From CAYJHC01 sp964370075 (GTDB lineage: Bacteria > Bacillota > Clostridia > Peptostreptococcales > Anaerovoracaceae), in NCBI GenBank assembly GCA_964370075.1, contig CAYJHC010000020.1:1-24206 (forward strand): 24,206 nucleotides of DNA, read 5' to 3'. Position numbers and translations under genes: made by a program. Positions 16,013 to 24,205 of the stretch are shown here, one piece after another; position 1 is the first letter of the stretch; each line of letters starts with the position of its first letter. The notes beneath the pieces were generated by a model. That model did not search any database, was not told where the DNA came from, and saw nothing but the letters and a program-made list of their open reading frames with translations.

Positions 16013-16603
16013 CTATATTATCAAAATCCCTGTTCCCACCCCTATTGCTAACAAAGCAAAAAATCCGTAGGCCAAACCTCTAGGCTTTTTGATTTTTACG
16101 TTTACTATAAAAGCTATTCCAATAAATAGGTAAACGGGAACTAATCCCATCAACACAAATATCTGAGGACTTATCAGGTGCAATAAATAATAAACAGGAA
16201 GTATTAGGGCTGCATATGTTACTGGTAAACCTTGAAAATATCCTTTAGCGCCTTCTTCTACTGTAACAACATTAAACCAAGCTAATCTTATGATTCCCGC
16301 TATAACATAAAAAATCCCAATTGAGCCACTTACCCCTAAGGTCGAAAAGCCTATTACGCAGGGAAGTGCTAAAAAGCCTATAACATCAGCCAAAGAATCT
16401 AGTTGAATTCCAAAGGCTTTTGCCCTATCACTTCTTTCACATTTTCTTGCAATTACTCCGTCAAAAAGATCGCAGATTCCAGCCAAGATTAAGCATAAAA
16501 AAGCAATTCTTAATTCTCCTTCTATTGCCATCCACATTCCTGTTATGCTAATACTTATACCTATATATGTCAGTATTACCGACTTGTTATATTCACCTAT
16601 CAA
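16013..16603 (-). CDS. pssA: CDP-alcohol phosphatidyltransferase, likely phosphatidylserine synthase
   Basis: This 196-residue protein has about six membrane segments and a complete CDP-alcohol motif: D45-x2-D48-G49-x2-A52-R53-x11-G65-x3-D69-x3-D73. The gap of 11 between AR and G, where 8 is common, together with FGIQLDSLADVIGF fits the serine-transferase branch. It would join serine to CDP-diacylglycerol and release CMP. The next gene downstream is the decarboxylase that uses its product, which supports the assignment. The start is a TTG at 16603 with AAGGAAGG eight bases before it and a stop codon directly upstream in frame. The first ATG would remove the first membrane segment. It lies 189 bp after the CarS-like gene. 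A CDP-archaeol-type substrate is possible given that neighbour (inference). Confidence 0.87.
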   Translation of the reverse strand: MIGEYNKSVILTYIGISISITGMWMAIEGELRIAFLCLILAGICDLFDGVIARKCERSDRAKAFGIQLDSLADVIGFLALPCVIGFSTLGVSGSIGIFYVIAGIIRLAWFNVVTVEEGAKGYFQGLPVTYAALILPVYYLLHLISPQIFVLMGLVPVYLFIGIAFIVNVKIKKPRGLAYGFFALLAIGVGTGILII

Positions 16604-16792
16604 TTAATTAACCTTCCTTTTCTAGTAATGATTTTCATCTTTGCCAACAATTTTCTCTAACTCTTTTCCCTAATATATCTATTTTGGCACTTAATTCTTC
16701 AACTATTGTTTAAATAATCTTCAATTTAGCGTTTATATTTTATTTAAGCACTGCAATTAATCCGACCCTGCCGATACGGAAAATAAACTTAA

Positions 16793-17374
16793 CTAGATAT
16801 TCTTTCGAATTTTCAATCTACATAGAATCAAATTCACTAATATATGAGTTATACCCCCTAGGAGAATGTACATAAAAACTTCTATTATACTTATCCTAGC
16901 CAAAATACCTAGCGCTATGCCTATTCCCACAATAGAATCAAACTGGTCTATCACAAAAAATATTTTCCCCTTTATTCCTACATCTGTCATTCCAGCATCG
17001 ATGTTAAGCCTTCTTTTCACAAAACTATTCGGCAGTTCAAGCAAAACATATAATGCGCCAAATAGAAGCCCTACTATCCCATTATAAACAATATTATTGT
17101 TCCAGTAAGTATATAACTGGTTCAACTCATTAATCTCTGCCACATTAGAGAGAATGCCCCAGAGAATTTGCATTGCACCAGTGATTGCTATCATTCCCCA
17201 AAAACCTATCCAGGTCTTGTTTTCTCCAAAAATTGGTCTTCCATCTTTTAGGCAGCGATTACCGTCCATAGGCTTAGCATTTTTCTTATATAAGTTAGTT
17301 TTAGTAAAAATCATATTACCAATACCCCCAAGGATAACGGGCATGATAGTTACATACATATTTAGAATTGTCAT
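16793..17374 (-). CDS. CarS/DUF46-family CTP transferase-like membrane protein
   Basis: This 193-residue protein has about five membrane segments and the signature set of the CDP-archaeol synthase family: GNMIFTK near residue 19, KDGRPIFGENKTWIGF (43-58), ELPNSFVKRRLNI (113-125) and VIDQFDSIVG (141-150). In archaea this family activates an unsaturated archaetidic acid with CTP. Bacterial relatives exist whose substrate is not established to my knowledge. Charged residues of the active face (Asp44, Lys53, Lys120, Arg121, Arg122, Asp143, Asp146) are all present, so the protein looks active. The ATG overlaps the dgkA stop by one base (TAATG), a coupled start. Its place between a lipid kinase and a CDP-alcohol transferase is where a CDP-lipid-forming step belongs, in the role of CdsA. 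Confidence 0.85.
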   Translation of the reverse strand: MTILNMYVTIMPVILGGIGNMIFTKTNLYKKNAKPMDGNRCLKDGRPIFGENKTWIGFWGMIAITGAMQILWGILSNVAEINELNQLYTYWNNNIVYNGIVGLLFGALYVLLELPNSFVKRRLNIDAGMTDVGIKGKIFFVIDQFDSIVGIGIALGILARISIIEVFMYILLGGITHILVNLILCRLKIRKNI

Positions 17375-17727
17375 TATATCACCTTTGGAATTAGAATAAT
17401 GCCTTGAACAATAAAGAAACCTATACCCATAGCAAGAACACCTGCTGCTGCAATATCCTTTAATATTTTTATTTTTTCATCATACTCGGGGTTAATAATA
17501 TTAGAAACGTGTTCAATTGCTGTATTTATAAGCTCTGCAGAAAATACTGACACAACAGATAGAAAGAAGATGCAATACTCTATGTAACTGCTATTTGCAA
17601 TAATATTTAGCACAAAAAATATAACCCCAATTAGGGCATAGTACTTAAAGTTCTTTTCAGTTTTAATGCCAATTCTGAATCCTATAGCAGCTCTTTTTAT
17701 GCTTTCTCTAAATGTTTTATTTCTCAC
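17374..17727 (-). CDS. dgkA: DgkA-family diacylglycerol/undecaprenol kinase
   Basis: This 117-residue protein has three membrane segments and the DgkA signature SAELINTAIEHVSN (63-76), with Glu65, Asn68 and Glu72, followed by ILKDIAAAGVLAMG (88-101). TEKNF at 23-27 matches the N-terminal RtErNF motif. Gram-positive members mostly phosphorylate undecaprenol, and the sequence does not separate this from diacylglycerol. The start is GTG at 17727, behind GAGGT. It is the first gene of the lipid block, about 155 nt after a strong promoter, and its stop overlaps the next start. Within the operon it could make the lipid phosphate that the CarS-like protein activates (inference). Confidence 0.9.
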   Translation of the reverse strand: MRNKTFRESIKRAAIGFRIGIKTEKNFKYYALIGVIFFVLNIIANSSYIEYCIFFLSVVSVFSAELINTAIEHVSNIINPEYDEKIKILKDIAAAGVLAMGIGFFIVQGIILIPKVI

Positions 17728-17818
17728 CAGCTACCTCAATCCTTAATCTATACAGCCTAATATTCCCGTCTAATTTACTTTAGCACTTTTGGCCTTCCTC
17801 AACCAAAGACTATTAATC

Positions 17819-17837
17819 TTACTAGGCAACCTAGTAA
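17819..17837. repeat. Perfect 8-bp inverted repeat in the lipid operon leader
   Basis: TTACTAGG and CCTAGTAA are separated by three bases. It lies about 45-65 bp after the predicted start of transcription and upstream of dgkA. There is no T-run, so it is not a terminator. A protein-binding operator or an RNA hairpin would both fit. Confidence 0.6.
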
Positions 17838-17888
17838 AACTGCCATTTATCTAGTCTTTTCCATAATTTAGTCAAGTCTTCTCTATCT

Positions 17889-17917
17889 ATTATCTATGAA
17901 ATTCTAACAAATGTCAA
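17889..17917 (-). promoter_or_regulatory. Strong sigma-A promoter of the lipid operon
   Basis: On the minus strand a perfect TTGACA (17912-17917), 17 bp spacing and GATAAT (17889-17894). Transcription would start near 17882. The stretch 17728-18095 holds this promoter, the leader with its inverted repeat, and the end of the EamA transcript. I see no gene in it. Confidence 0.8.
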
Positions 17918-17947
17918 TTCAGCCCTTGGACAGCTAACTCCATAATA

Positions 17948-17982
17948 TTTTTTAAAAAATTATTCCTGCAACTTTCAGTTGC
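17948..17982 (-). terminator. Probable terminator of the EamA permease gene
   Basis: On the minus strand GCAACT/AGTTGC (17977-17982 with 17968-17973, loop GAA) is followed nine bases later by TTTTTT, which can itself pair with the next A-run. The spacing to the T-run is longer than ideal, so activity is uncertain. Confidence 0.4.
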
Positions 17983-18095
17983 CTACCACTAAAGCCTTTG
18001 TATGGAGAATTCAGGAATTTCAAATTATACAAATACCCATTACTAGGCAAGCTTCAGCTTTGGAGGTATATCAAAATTACACAAAAACAATCTAC

Positions 18096-19007
18096 TTATA
18101 ATTTTTCTTCCTTATCTTCCTTATTGACGCCTAATATTCCACCAATCATACAAAGGGTGCCCACCAAAGTTCCTATTGTAGCAGCTTCTCCTAAGAATAA
18201 TATTCCTGCCACAACACCTACTACTGTAGTCCCAACTAAAACCAAGGTAGCTGCAATATGAATAGGAAGTTTAGCCAGTGCATAATTGTAGGCATAGTAT
18301 GCCCAAAAAGTGCTCACAGCTCCTAAATATATTATCGGCATCAAATACTCAATATCTAAAAACACCTTTTTATAAGTTTCTACACCCTCTCCAATAATAA
18401 AGTTCAAAGAATTAAAGAATACAAGACCTACAATATTCATCATATAGGTTATTTCAAATGCCGAGTATTTTTCCGAGACTTTAGCAATAACGCCCAAATA
18501 AATTGATCCTACTACCAAGGTTGCTAGCAAGCATATATACCCTGCTATTTCTCCACCTGGGTCAAGATTCCCTCCATATAATGTAACAATTACAACTCCT
18601 ACAAAGGAAATGACAATACAAAAAAATTGTAGTTTCGTAACTCTTTGTTTTAAAAATATTGCAGCAACTATAAGAGAGGCCATAGGCGCTAGAGCCAATA
18701 CAATAGAAGCCTCTGTAGCTGTAGTCAGTGCAATTCCTTTTACTTCCAATGTACCATAAATACAAGGTTCGATAATTCCTACTAAAAGGAGTATCCCCAT
18801 ATCCTTCTTCCGATAATTAATTTTTGTTCTAGTAGCAAACATATACAGAGTCATCACTAGAACTGCAATAATCATTCTTGTTGCCATTAACTCGATCAAA
18901 GGCAGGCTATTAGTCGTATCTTTTACTACAACTATACCACCACCCCAAGCTATAGCCGCTGTTACTCCTAAGATATATGCTAAAATTGGTTTCTTCCTTC
19001 TACTCAC
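18096..19007 (-). CDS. DMT superfamily (EamA) permease
   Basis: This 303-residue protein has ten predicted membrane segments in two EamA repeats. The first (about 8-140) includes IAWGGGIVVVKD and RMIIAVLVM. The second (about 152-292) includes STFWAYYAYNYALAKLPIHIAATLVLVGTTVVGVVAGILFLGE in sections typical of the family's second half. It ends in a short charged cytoplasmic tail. Family members export amino acids or metabolites, or import other small molecules; the substrate is not visible here. The start is GTG at 19007, six bases after AAGGAGGA. It has its own promoter and lies between the groEL terminator and the lipid operon promoter, so it is a single-gene unit with no clear link to either. 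Confidence 0.88.
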   Translation of the reverse strand: MSRRKKPILAYILGVTAAIAWGGGIVVVKDTTNSLPLIELMATRMIIAVLVMTLYMFATRTKINYRKKDMGILLLVGIIEPCIYGTLEVKGIALTTATEASIVLALAPMASLIVAAIFLKQRVTKLQFFCIVISFVGVVIVTLYGGNLDPGGEIAGYICLLATLVVGSIYLGVIAKVSEKYSAFEITYMMNIVGLVFFNSLNFIIGEGVETYKKVFLDIEYLMPIIYLGAVSTFWAYYAYNYALAKLPIHIAATLVLVGTTVVGVVAGILFLGEAATIGTLVGTLCMIGGILGVNKEDKEEKL

Positions 19008-19035
19008 GTCTCCTCCTTATTTTCAATTCCGAATT

Positions 19036-19064
19036 AGTATATCATCAAAAAGAGGCCGTTGCAA
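19036..19064 (-). promoter_or_regulatory. Promoter of the EamA permease gene
   Basis: On the minus strand TTGCAA (19059-19064), a 17-bp spacer and TATACT (19036-19041), 29 bp before the GTG start. It lies after the groEL terminator, so the permease is transcribed independently. Confidence 0.65.
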
Positions 19065-19119
19065 CGCAGCCCCTTGCAAAATCCCTCAAGTTGCTAGCGA
19101 CCCCTTTGAATATACCAAT

Positions 19120-19150
19120 AAAAAACCCCCACATACCTAGTATCTGGGGG
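19120..19150 (-). terminator. Terminator of groES-groEL
   Basis: A CCCCCA/TGGGGG stem extended by ATAC/GTAT across one mismatch, with a three-base loop, is followed on the minus strand by TTTTTT. It lies about 50 bp after the groEL stop. Confidence 0.9.
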
Positions 19151-19202
19151 CACTTTATCGACGCTATCTATCAGAGCTAGCTATATTATTTTCAGAAATC
19201 GA

Positions 19203-20837
19203 CTACATCATTCCTGGCATTCCTCCGCCCATTGGCGGCATAGGAGGCATTCCAGCATCGTCAGATTTTAATGTTACTATGCAACTTTCTGTTGTCAATA
19301 GCATAGCTGAAACAGATGCAGCATTTTCTAGAGCTGATCTTGTTACCTTAGCTGGATCAACAATTCCGCACTCTAGTAAATTCTCATATGCTTCTGTAGC
19401 AGCATTTAATCCGATTCCATTACCTCTAGATTTAACTTCTGCGATTACTACGCTTCCTTCTAGACCTGCATTTTCAGCAATCTGTCTAACTGGCTCTTCT
19501 AAAGCTCTAACTACTATGTTAGCTCCGATTTTTTCATCTCCAATTAGTGTTTCAGCGCAAGCTGCAACTGCTGGGATTGTATTTGCTAGGGCAACACCGC
19601 CACCAGAAACAATTCCCTCTTCTACTGCTGCCTTAGTTGCATTTAACGCATCTTCTATTCTAAGTTTTCTCTCTTTAAGTTCTGTCTCTGTTGCTGCTCC
19701 AACTTTGATTACTGCTACACCTCCATTTAGTTTAGCTAGTCTTTCTTGAGATTTTTCTCTATCAAAGTCTGAATCTGTTTCTGCAATAATCTTCTTGATA
19801 TTTGCAATCCTAGCATCAATTTCATCTTTGTCACCAGCACCGTCAACGATTGTAGTAAACTCTTTTCCAACCTTAACTGTTGCTGCATTTCCAAGCATGT
19901 CAACTGTAGCTTCTTTTAGATCATATCCAACCTCTTCAGAAATCACAACACCACCAGTTAGTGTAGCTATATCTTCCATCATGGCTTTTCTTCTTTCTCC
20001 AAATCCTGGAGCCTTAACTGCAATACACTCAAATGTTCCTCTTAGTTTATTTACTACTAGAGTCGCTAATGCTTCACCATCCACATCTTCTGCAATGATT
20101 ACTAACTTTCTTCCTTCCTTTACAACCTGCTCTAAAATAGGAAGAAGGTCTTGAATATTTGAAATTTTCTTATCTGTCAATAAGATATAAGGATTTTCAT
20201 AAAGAGCTTCCATTTTTTCAGTGTCTGTTACCATATATGGCGATAAGTATCCTCTATCAAACTGCATTCCTTCTACAACATCTAAAGTAGTTCCCATCGA
20301 CTTCGACTCTTCAATTGTAATTACTCCGTCATTACCTACTTTTTCCATTGCTTCAGCAATTAGTTGTCCAATTTCTTCACTATCAGAAGAAACTGCCGCA
20401 ACCTGAGTTATGCTATCCTTATCTACTACTGCCTTCGCATTATTCTTGATCTCCTCAACTGCAACATCTACCGCAGCCTTAATTCCTCTTTTTATCATCA
20501 TTGGGTTAGCCCCTGCAACTACATTTTTCAATCCTTCTCTTACGATTGACTGTGCAAGAAGAGTAGCTGTAGTAGTTCCATCGCCAGCAACGTCATTTGT
20601 CTTAGTCGCTACTTCTTTAACCAATTGAGCTCCCATGTTTTCTACTGGATCTTCCAGTTCAATATGCTTTGCAATTGTTACTCCGTCATTAGTAATTAGT
20701 GGAGAACCATAACTACTTTCTATTAGAACATTTCTTCCTTTTGGTCCTAATGTAATCTTAACTGTATTAGCAAGCTGATCTACTCCTGCTTGTAATTTTT
20801 TTCTTGCATCTTCACTATAGTAAATATCTTTTGCCAT
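19203..20837 (-). CDS. groEL: Chaperonin GroEL (60 kDa)
   Basis: This 544-residue protein is of full normal length for the double-ring ATP-dependent folding chaperone that works with GroES in the cytoplasm. Landmarks are GPKGRNVLIESSYGSPLITNDGV, the ATP site VAGDGTTTATLLAQSI with DGTTT (about 86-90), KAPGFGERRKAM in the apical domain, GGVAVIKVGAATETELKERK, and the late AAVEEGIVSGGGVAL. The C-terminus is the Gly-Met-rich tail MPPMGGGMPGMM found in canonical group I GroEL. It follows groES by 82 bp under one CIRCE-controlled promoter and is followed by a strong terminator. No odd feature is seen. Confidence 0.99.
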   Translation of the reverse strand: MAKDIYYSEDARKKLQAGVDQLANTVKITLGPKGRNVLIESSYGSPLITNDGVTIAKHIELEDPVENMGAQLVKEVATKTNDVAGDGTTTATLLAQSIVREGLKNVVAGANPMMIKRGIKAAVDVAVEEIKNNAKAVVDKDSITQVAAVSSDSEEIGQLIAEAMEKVGNDGVITIEESKSMGTTLDVVEGMQFDRGYLSPYMVTDTEKMEALYENPYILLTDKKISNIQDLLPILEQVVKEGRKLVIIAEDVDGEALATLVVNKLRGTFECIAVKAPGFGERRKAMMEDIATLTGGVVISEEVGYDLKEATVDMLGNAATVKVGKEFTTIVDGAGDKDEIDARIANIKKIIAETDSDFDREKSQERLAKLNGGVAVIKVGAATETELKERKLRIEDALNATKAAVEEGIVSGGGVALANTIPAVAACAETLIGDEKIGANIVVRALEEPVRQIAENAGLEGSVVIAEVKSRGNGIGLNAATEAYENLLECGIVDPAKVTRSALENAASVSAMLLTTESCIVTLKSDDAGMPPMPPMGGGMPGMM

Positions 20838-20919
20838 TTTTAGTCTCCTTTATTTTATAACTTATATTTTATTCCCTTATTCTTTTTACTTCTTCGCCAA
20901 ATTTTGTATTCTAAAATAT

Positions 20920-21201
20920 TTATTTATCTATTTTAGCTAGAATATCTCTTTGAGAAAGGATTGTATACTCTTCACCTTCGTACTTGACTCCAGTGCCTGC
21001 ATACTGTGCGAAAATTACTACATCACCTTCTGCTAATTCCATTGGCTCCTCTTCAGTTCCTGGCCCAACAGCCAAAACATTAGCCATTTGAGGTTGCTCT
21101 TTTGCTTGCCCTGGAAGAACTATTCCACTAGCAGTTTTTTCCTCTGCTTCTAATCTTTTAATTACAACTCTTGTTCCTAACGGTTTAATTCCAAAACTCA
21201 T
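20920..21201 (-). CDS. groES: Co-chaperonin GroES (10 kDa)
   Basis: This 93-residue protein has the usual GroES length and motifs: IKPLGTRVVIKRLEAEEKTASGIVLPG (residues 5-31, containing the mobile loop around 16-32), AVGPGT, GDVVIFAQYAGTGVKYEGEEY and LSQRDILAKI near the end. It caps the GroEL ring. The ATG at 21201 is preceded by AGGAGGG. It is the first gene of the operon, just after a perfect CIRCE operator and a TTGACA promoter. Confidence 0.98.
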   Translation of the reverse strand: MSFGIKPLGTRVVIKRLEAEEKTASGIVLPGQAKEQPQMANVLAVGPGTEEEPMELAEGDVVIFAQYAGTGVKYEGEEYTILSQRDILAKIDK

Positions 21202-21242
21202 TTCGCCCTCCTATTTTGTTATGATTTATTTTTTTCTTTTTG

Positions 21243-21269
21243 TTAGCACTCTTGCTTTATGAGTGCTAA
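21243..21269 (-). promoter_or_regulatory. CIRCE operator (HrcA binding site)
   Basis: A perfect TTAGCACTC, nine-base spacer, GAGTGCTAA inverted repeat, 41 bp before groES and directly after the -10 box. It is the binding site of the heat-shock repressor HrcA, whose gene is not in this window. Confidence 0.97.
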
Positions 21270-21273
21270 CTCT

Positions 21274-21301
21274 ATTTTACTATTTTTTTCCTTACTGTCA
21301 A
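21274..21301 (-). promoter_or_regulatory. Sigma-A promoter of groES-groEL
   Basis: On the minus strand a perfect TTGACA (21296-21301), 16 bp spacing and TAAAAT (21274-21279). The start point would fall inside or next to the CIRCE repeat, as expected for HrcA repression. The rest of 21302-21504 shows no gene. Confidence 0.85.
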
Positions 21302-21504
21302 TAGCATATCCAAATTTTCTTTTTAATTTTTTCATAGATTTGCTTATAGCTTTGCTTAATTCTTATTTCATCAACGCTAAAAGTTTCTTTTGTCAGCAGC
21401 TTCTCTTACCTTATAACGATTTATAGCGATATTCCTGTGCCACTATCTATAATCATATCCACTGCTTTGCCATAGGGATTAGCCACTTAGGGCTTTTCTC
21501 ACCC

Positions 21505-22455
21505 CTAGTTTATCCATGCCAAGACACTATCTATATTAAGCCAATACTTTTCTCTCTTTTTTTCTTCAGACTTAATTAACTCCAATTCTTCCTCTAAGAC
21601 TTTAATCTCTGCTGTTTCTGCTGCTATAAGAGCATCTAAATTTTCCTGCTGTATTACTGCAGCATCGTCATATAACGCTGCCATCTGCTTCACTACCTTG
21701 TCATCCCATTGTGTACTGGTAGCATATCTAGCATTAACTGCAGTAGCTGTAGTCCCACTATATAGGCTGCCGCTAGGGTGTAAATAATTACTCCCTAGAC
21801 CTTCAGCAACTGCCATAATATTATCTTCTTTAGAAGCATATCCACTAGTTCCGTATCCAAACATATTGTTAGGCCTAAAGTTAATTGTTCCCCATGCACT
21901 TTCTAAGGCTGCTATACTTACGAGAAAAAGCGCATTTACATCGTGAGTTTTTTCTGCCTCAATAAATGCATCTTCTAGACCTACAGTTCCCCCTTGCAAT
22001 AATGGCGCTAACTCTTCAGCCGTAACCCCACTTGGTTGAGATAAGTCCATTTCCCAAATTTCACTATGAGTAATAACGTCTACTTCCTTTTCCATTGCAT
22101 CTAGCGCTTGATCTGCTATCTCTATTTCTTTCTCTAGCTCTGCAACCTGCCTCTCATATTCTTTTATTGCTTTGGCTTCTTCAACTCCTTGTTGGCCTAT
22201 AATCACACCAGCGCCTACCATAACCAGTACTGCTGCAAGGCTGCCTATGGCCACAAAATATCTTTTCTTTATCCCTCCTAAGAATTTTACATTCACTGTC
22301 TTCTTTAACGAAAAATGTTCCTTCTCACTTTTTTCAATGTTCTGCGAGGAATCTTTTACTATTTCTTCCCCTATAGCTCCGCTCTTTATGAGCTTTAGTC
22401 TCTCAATCTTTTCTTCTCTAATAAACTTATTTACTGCCAACTTAGACTTGTACAT
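21505..22455 (-). CDS. Membrane-anchored glucosaminidase-domain cell wall hydrolase
   Basis: This 316-residue protein has a charged cytoplasmic N-terminus of about 65 residues, one membrane segment (about 67-88), a coiled coil (about 91-125), a glucosaminidase domain (about 145-265) and a second coiled coil (about 270-303). The domain shows DVNALFLVSIAALESAWGT (172-190), with the catalytic Glu185, then RPNNMFGYG (194-202), a Y224 segment, and ARYATSTQWDDKV (242-254), as in LytG/FlgJ/Auto-type enzymes that cut the GlcNAc-MurNAc glycan backbone. There is no SH3 or LysM wall-binding module, so attachment is by the membrane segment. The ATG follows AGTAGGGGA. The HtrA protease gene lies upstream, separated by a terminator. 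The two acidic coiled coils around the domain suggest oligomerisation or a spacer (inference). Confidence 0.85.
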   Translation of the reverse strand: MYKSKLAVNKFIREEKIERLKLIKSGAIGEEIVKDSSQNIEKSEKEHFSLKKTVNVKFLGGIKKRYFVAIGSLAAVLVMVGAGVIIGQQGVEEAKAIKEYERQVAELEKEIEIADQALDAMEKEVDVITHSEIWEMDLSQPSGVTAEELAPLLQGGTVGLEDAFIEAEKTHDVNALFLVSIAALESAWGTINFRPNNMFGYGTSGYASKEDNIMAVAEGLGSNYLHPSGSLYSGTTATAVNARYATSTQWDDKVVKQMAALYDDAAVIQQENLDALIAAETAEIKVLEEELELIKSEEKKREKYWLNIDSVLAWIN

Positions 22456-22524
22456 TTTCCCCTACTTTCTTATCCGCTTATCTTGATGTCATTTCCCTTC
22501 CTTCTTAATATTCAACGTCTATAA

Positions 22525-22576
22525 ACAAAAAACCATTTACTACGTTGGCTTTATTTCAACATTTTAAATGGTTTTT
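22525..22576 (-). terminator. Terminator of the HtrA-like protease gene
   Basis: ACCATTTA (22532-22539) pairs with TAAATGGT (22565-22572), enclosing a second possible stem GTTG/CAAC. On the minus strand the structure ends in TTTTTTG. A and T runs flank both sides, so it may work in both directions. The rest of 22456-22711 shows no gene. Confidence 0.65.
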
Positions 22577-22711
22577 ATAATTAATTTTATCACAACTAGC
22601 CCTAAATTGCAAACTTCACTACCAGAGCCTTCTTTCAGTAAAACAAGGCCTTCCTTAGAAAATAGTAGATAAGGATTCACACATATCTACTATTTTGCAA
22701 TTAGTGGTTAT

Positions 22712-24199
22712 TTAAACTTGGCTTTCCTTAAGTTTAGCTGTAGTTGTGATTTCCTCCCCATCTCTCTGTATTTCTAGTTCTATTTTTTCACCAGGTTCTT
22801 TCTTAGAAATAATCGACTGTACGTCAGCAGCAGTTTCAACCTGATCACCATCAACTACCACCAACCTATCTCCTACTTGAAGACCTGCTTCTTCAGCAGC
22901 AGATCCTGCAGTTATTTCACCAATATATACTCCTGCTTCTGCAACTCCATATCTACTTGCACTTTCTTGATCTAAAATATCAATCATACCGATTCCAAGT
23001 ATAGCTTTTCCTGTAACATATCCCTCTTCAATTATTGATTCAGTAACAGATTTAACTTGATCTATTGGAATTGCAAATCCCAATCCCTCAACTTCACTTC
23101 CTGATGATTTTGCTACTACTATCCCTATTAATTCTCCATTACCATTGAATAATCCTCCTCCTGAGTTCCCAGGGTTAATAGAGGCATCCGTTTGCAATAA
23201 ATTCATTGTCTGTCCTTCAATGCTAATCTCTCTATCCAAAGAAGATATAATACCTTCTGTAACAGAACCTCCCAACTCACCTAGTGGGTTTCCTATTACA
23301 ACAGCCTGTTGTCCCAACGCTACATCTTCAGAATTCCCCATTACCGCCGCGGACAATCCTTCAGCTTGAATTTTAATAACTGCCAAATCACTTTCGGCAT
23401 CACTTCCTACTATCTCTCCTGAATATTCTTCGCCATCTCTGGTAGTTACAGTAATCTTTGAAGCTCCTTCAATCACATGATTGTTTGTGACAATATACCC
23501 ATCTTGGCTAATAATTACTCCGCTTCCCGCGCCTTCTTCTATCATTGAAGGGTTAAACGAATTATATGTTGCTATTTCTGTTTTAATTTCTACCACTGTA
23601 TCTGCACTTACTGCCGCTACCTGCTCAGTAGTTGTCCCTCCCTCACTAGAAGCAGATACGGGTTGCGCTGTAGACTGAAACAAAGTTGTACTATCTCCTA
23701 GCAAATTGACAGCTAAGGCTCCCCCTCCAAAACCAAACAACAAACTCACTATCGCAAAAGCTGCACAAACTTTTAGGAATTTTCTTCTTTCCTTCTTCTT
23801 TAGAGGCTTACTTCCTGATTTCCCTTGATTCTCTGAATCCGCAATATAAGTTGGATGCTCATTATTATTTGTAGAGTTACTTTCAAAGTCATCCCTCATT
23901 TCATTGTTCTCCTCTACTTTCGTTCCTATATCAGTAGCTGTCAAAGTATTATTAACTTCTATGAATTCATTTTCATCAGCAGCAATAGAATCCGTACCAT
24001 TGGCAAAAATGAAGTTTACATTTTCACCTTCAGCAGGAGTGGTTTTTATTTCTTGTTCCTTTTCTTCTGCAAAATCTATTTCCCACCGACCATTTTCAAT
24101 AGGAAGCTCTTGATTCTTATTATTTACACAAGCATCAGGCTCATTTAATCTCATATCTTCTGTCAGTTTTTCTGTTGCGTCAGGCTCATTTAATGCCAT
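22712..24199 (-). CDS. HtrA/DegP-like membrane serine protease with PDZ domain (start uncertain)
   Basis: From the ATG at 24199 the protein has 495 residues. An acidic, probably disordered cytoplasmic region (1 to about 130) and a KKKERRK anchor precede one membrane segment (about 143-167). A trypsin-like domain follows, with the full triad: His241 in TNNHVIEGA, Asp271 in SDAESDLAVIKI and Ser346 in INPGNSGGGLF. One PDZ domain (about 398-485) has the carboxylate loop region LGIGMI and PGEKIELEIQRDG. This is the usual plan of Gram-positive surface quality-control proteases. The sequence EDM(A/R)LNEPDA occurs twice at the N-terminus, and the reading frame is still open at the window edge (Glu-Asp precede the ATG). 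The true start may therefore lie outside, with more repeats. The gene's promoter is not visible. Confidence 0.88.
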   Translation of the reverse strand: MALNEPDATEKLTEDMRLNEPDACVNNKNQELPIENGRWEIDFAEEKEQEIKTTPAEGENVNFIFANGTDSIAADENEFIEVNNTLTATDIGTKVEENNEMRDDFESNSTNNNEHPTYIADSENQGKSGSKPLKKKERRKFLKVCAAFAIVSLLFGFGGGALAVNLLGDSTTLFQSTAQPVSASSEGGTTTEQVAAVSADTVVEIKTEIATYNSFNPSMIEEGAGSGVIISQDGYIVTNNHVIEGASKITVTTRDGEEYSGEIVGSDAESDLAVIKIQAEGLSAAVMGNSEDVALGQQAVVIGNPLGELGGSVTEGIISSLDREISIEGQTMNLLQTDASINPGNSGGGLFNGNGELIGIVVAKSSGSEVEGLGFAIPIDQVKSVTESIIEEGYVTGKAILGIGMIDILDQESASRYGVAEAGVYIGEITAGSAAEEAGLQVGDRLVVVDGDQVETAADVQSIISKKEPGEKIELEIQRDGEEITTTAKLKESQV

Positions 24200-24205
24200 A
24201 TCTTC
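24131..24205 (-). repeat. 45-bp tandem coding repeat at the HtrA N-terminus
   Basis: Two units begin EDMALNEPDA and EDMRLNEPDA at a 15-residue (45-bp) period, with near-identical DNA over the first about 28 bases. The first unit touches the right edge of the window, so the array may continue beyond it. Confidence 0.75.

Noticed and set aside
16750..16770. GC-rich CCGACC...CGG patch upstream of the pssA-like gene
   Set aside because: Only three or four pairs can form, with no loop or T-run that would mark a regulatory hairpin.
10694..17727. Claiming that the organism makes archaeal ether lipids
   Set aside because: No G1P dehydrogenase or GGGP synthase gene lies here, and PssA and Psd are ordinary bacterial enzymes.
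19279..19749. A 156-residue plus-strand frame inside groEL, and similar plus-strand frames elsewhere
   Set aside because: They are antisense shadows of well-supported minus-strand genes, with low-complexity Ser/Thr/Pro-rich translations and no binding sites.
21485..21510. Hairpin around the glucosaminidase stop codon as a terminator
   Set aside because: It has a bulge, overlaps the stop codon and has no T-run after it.
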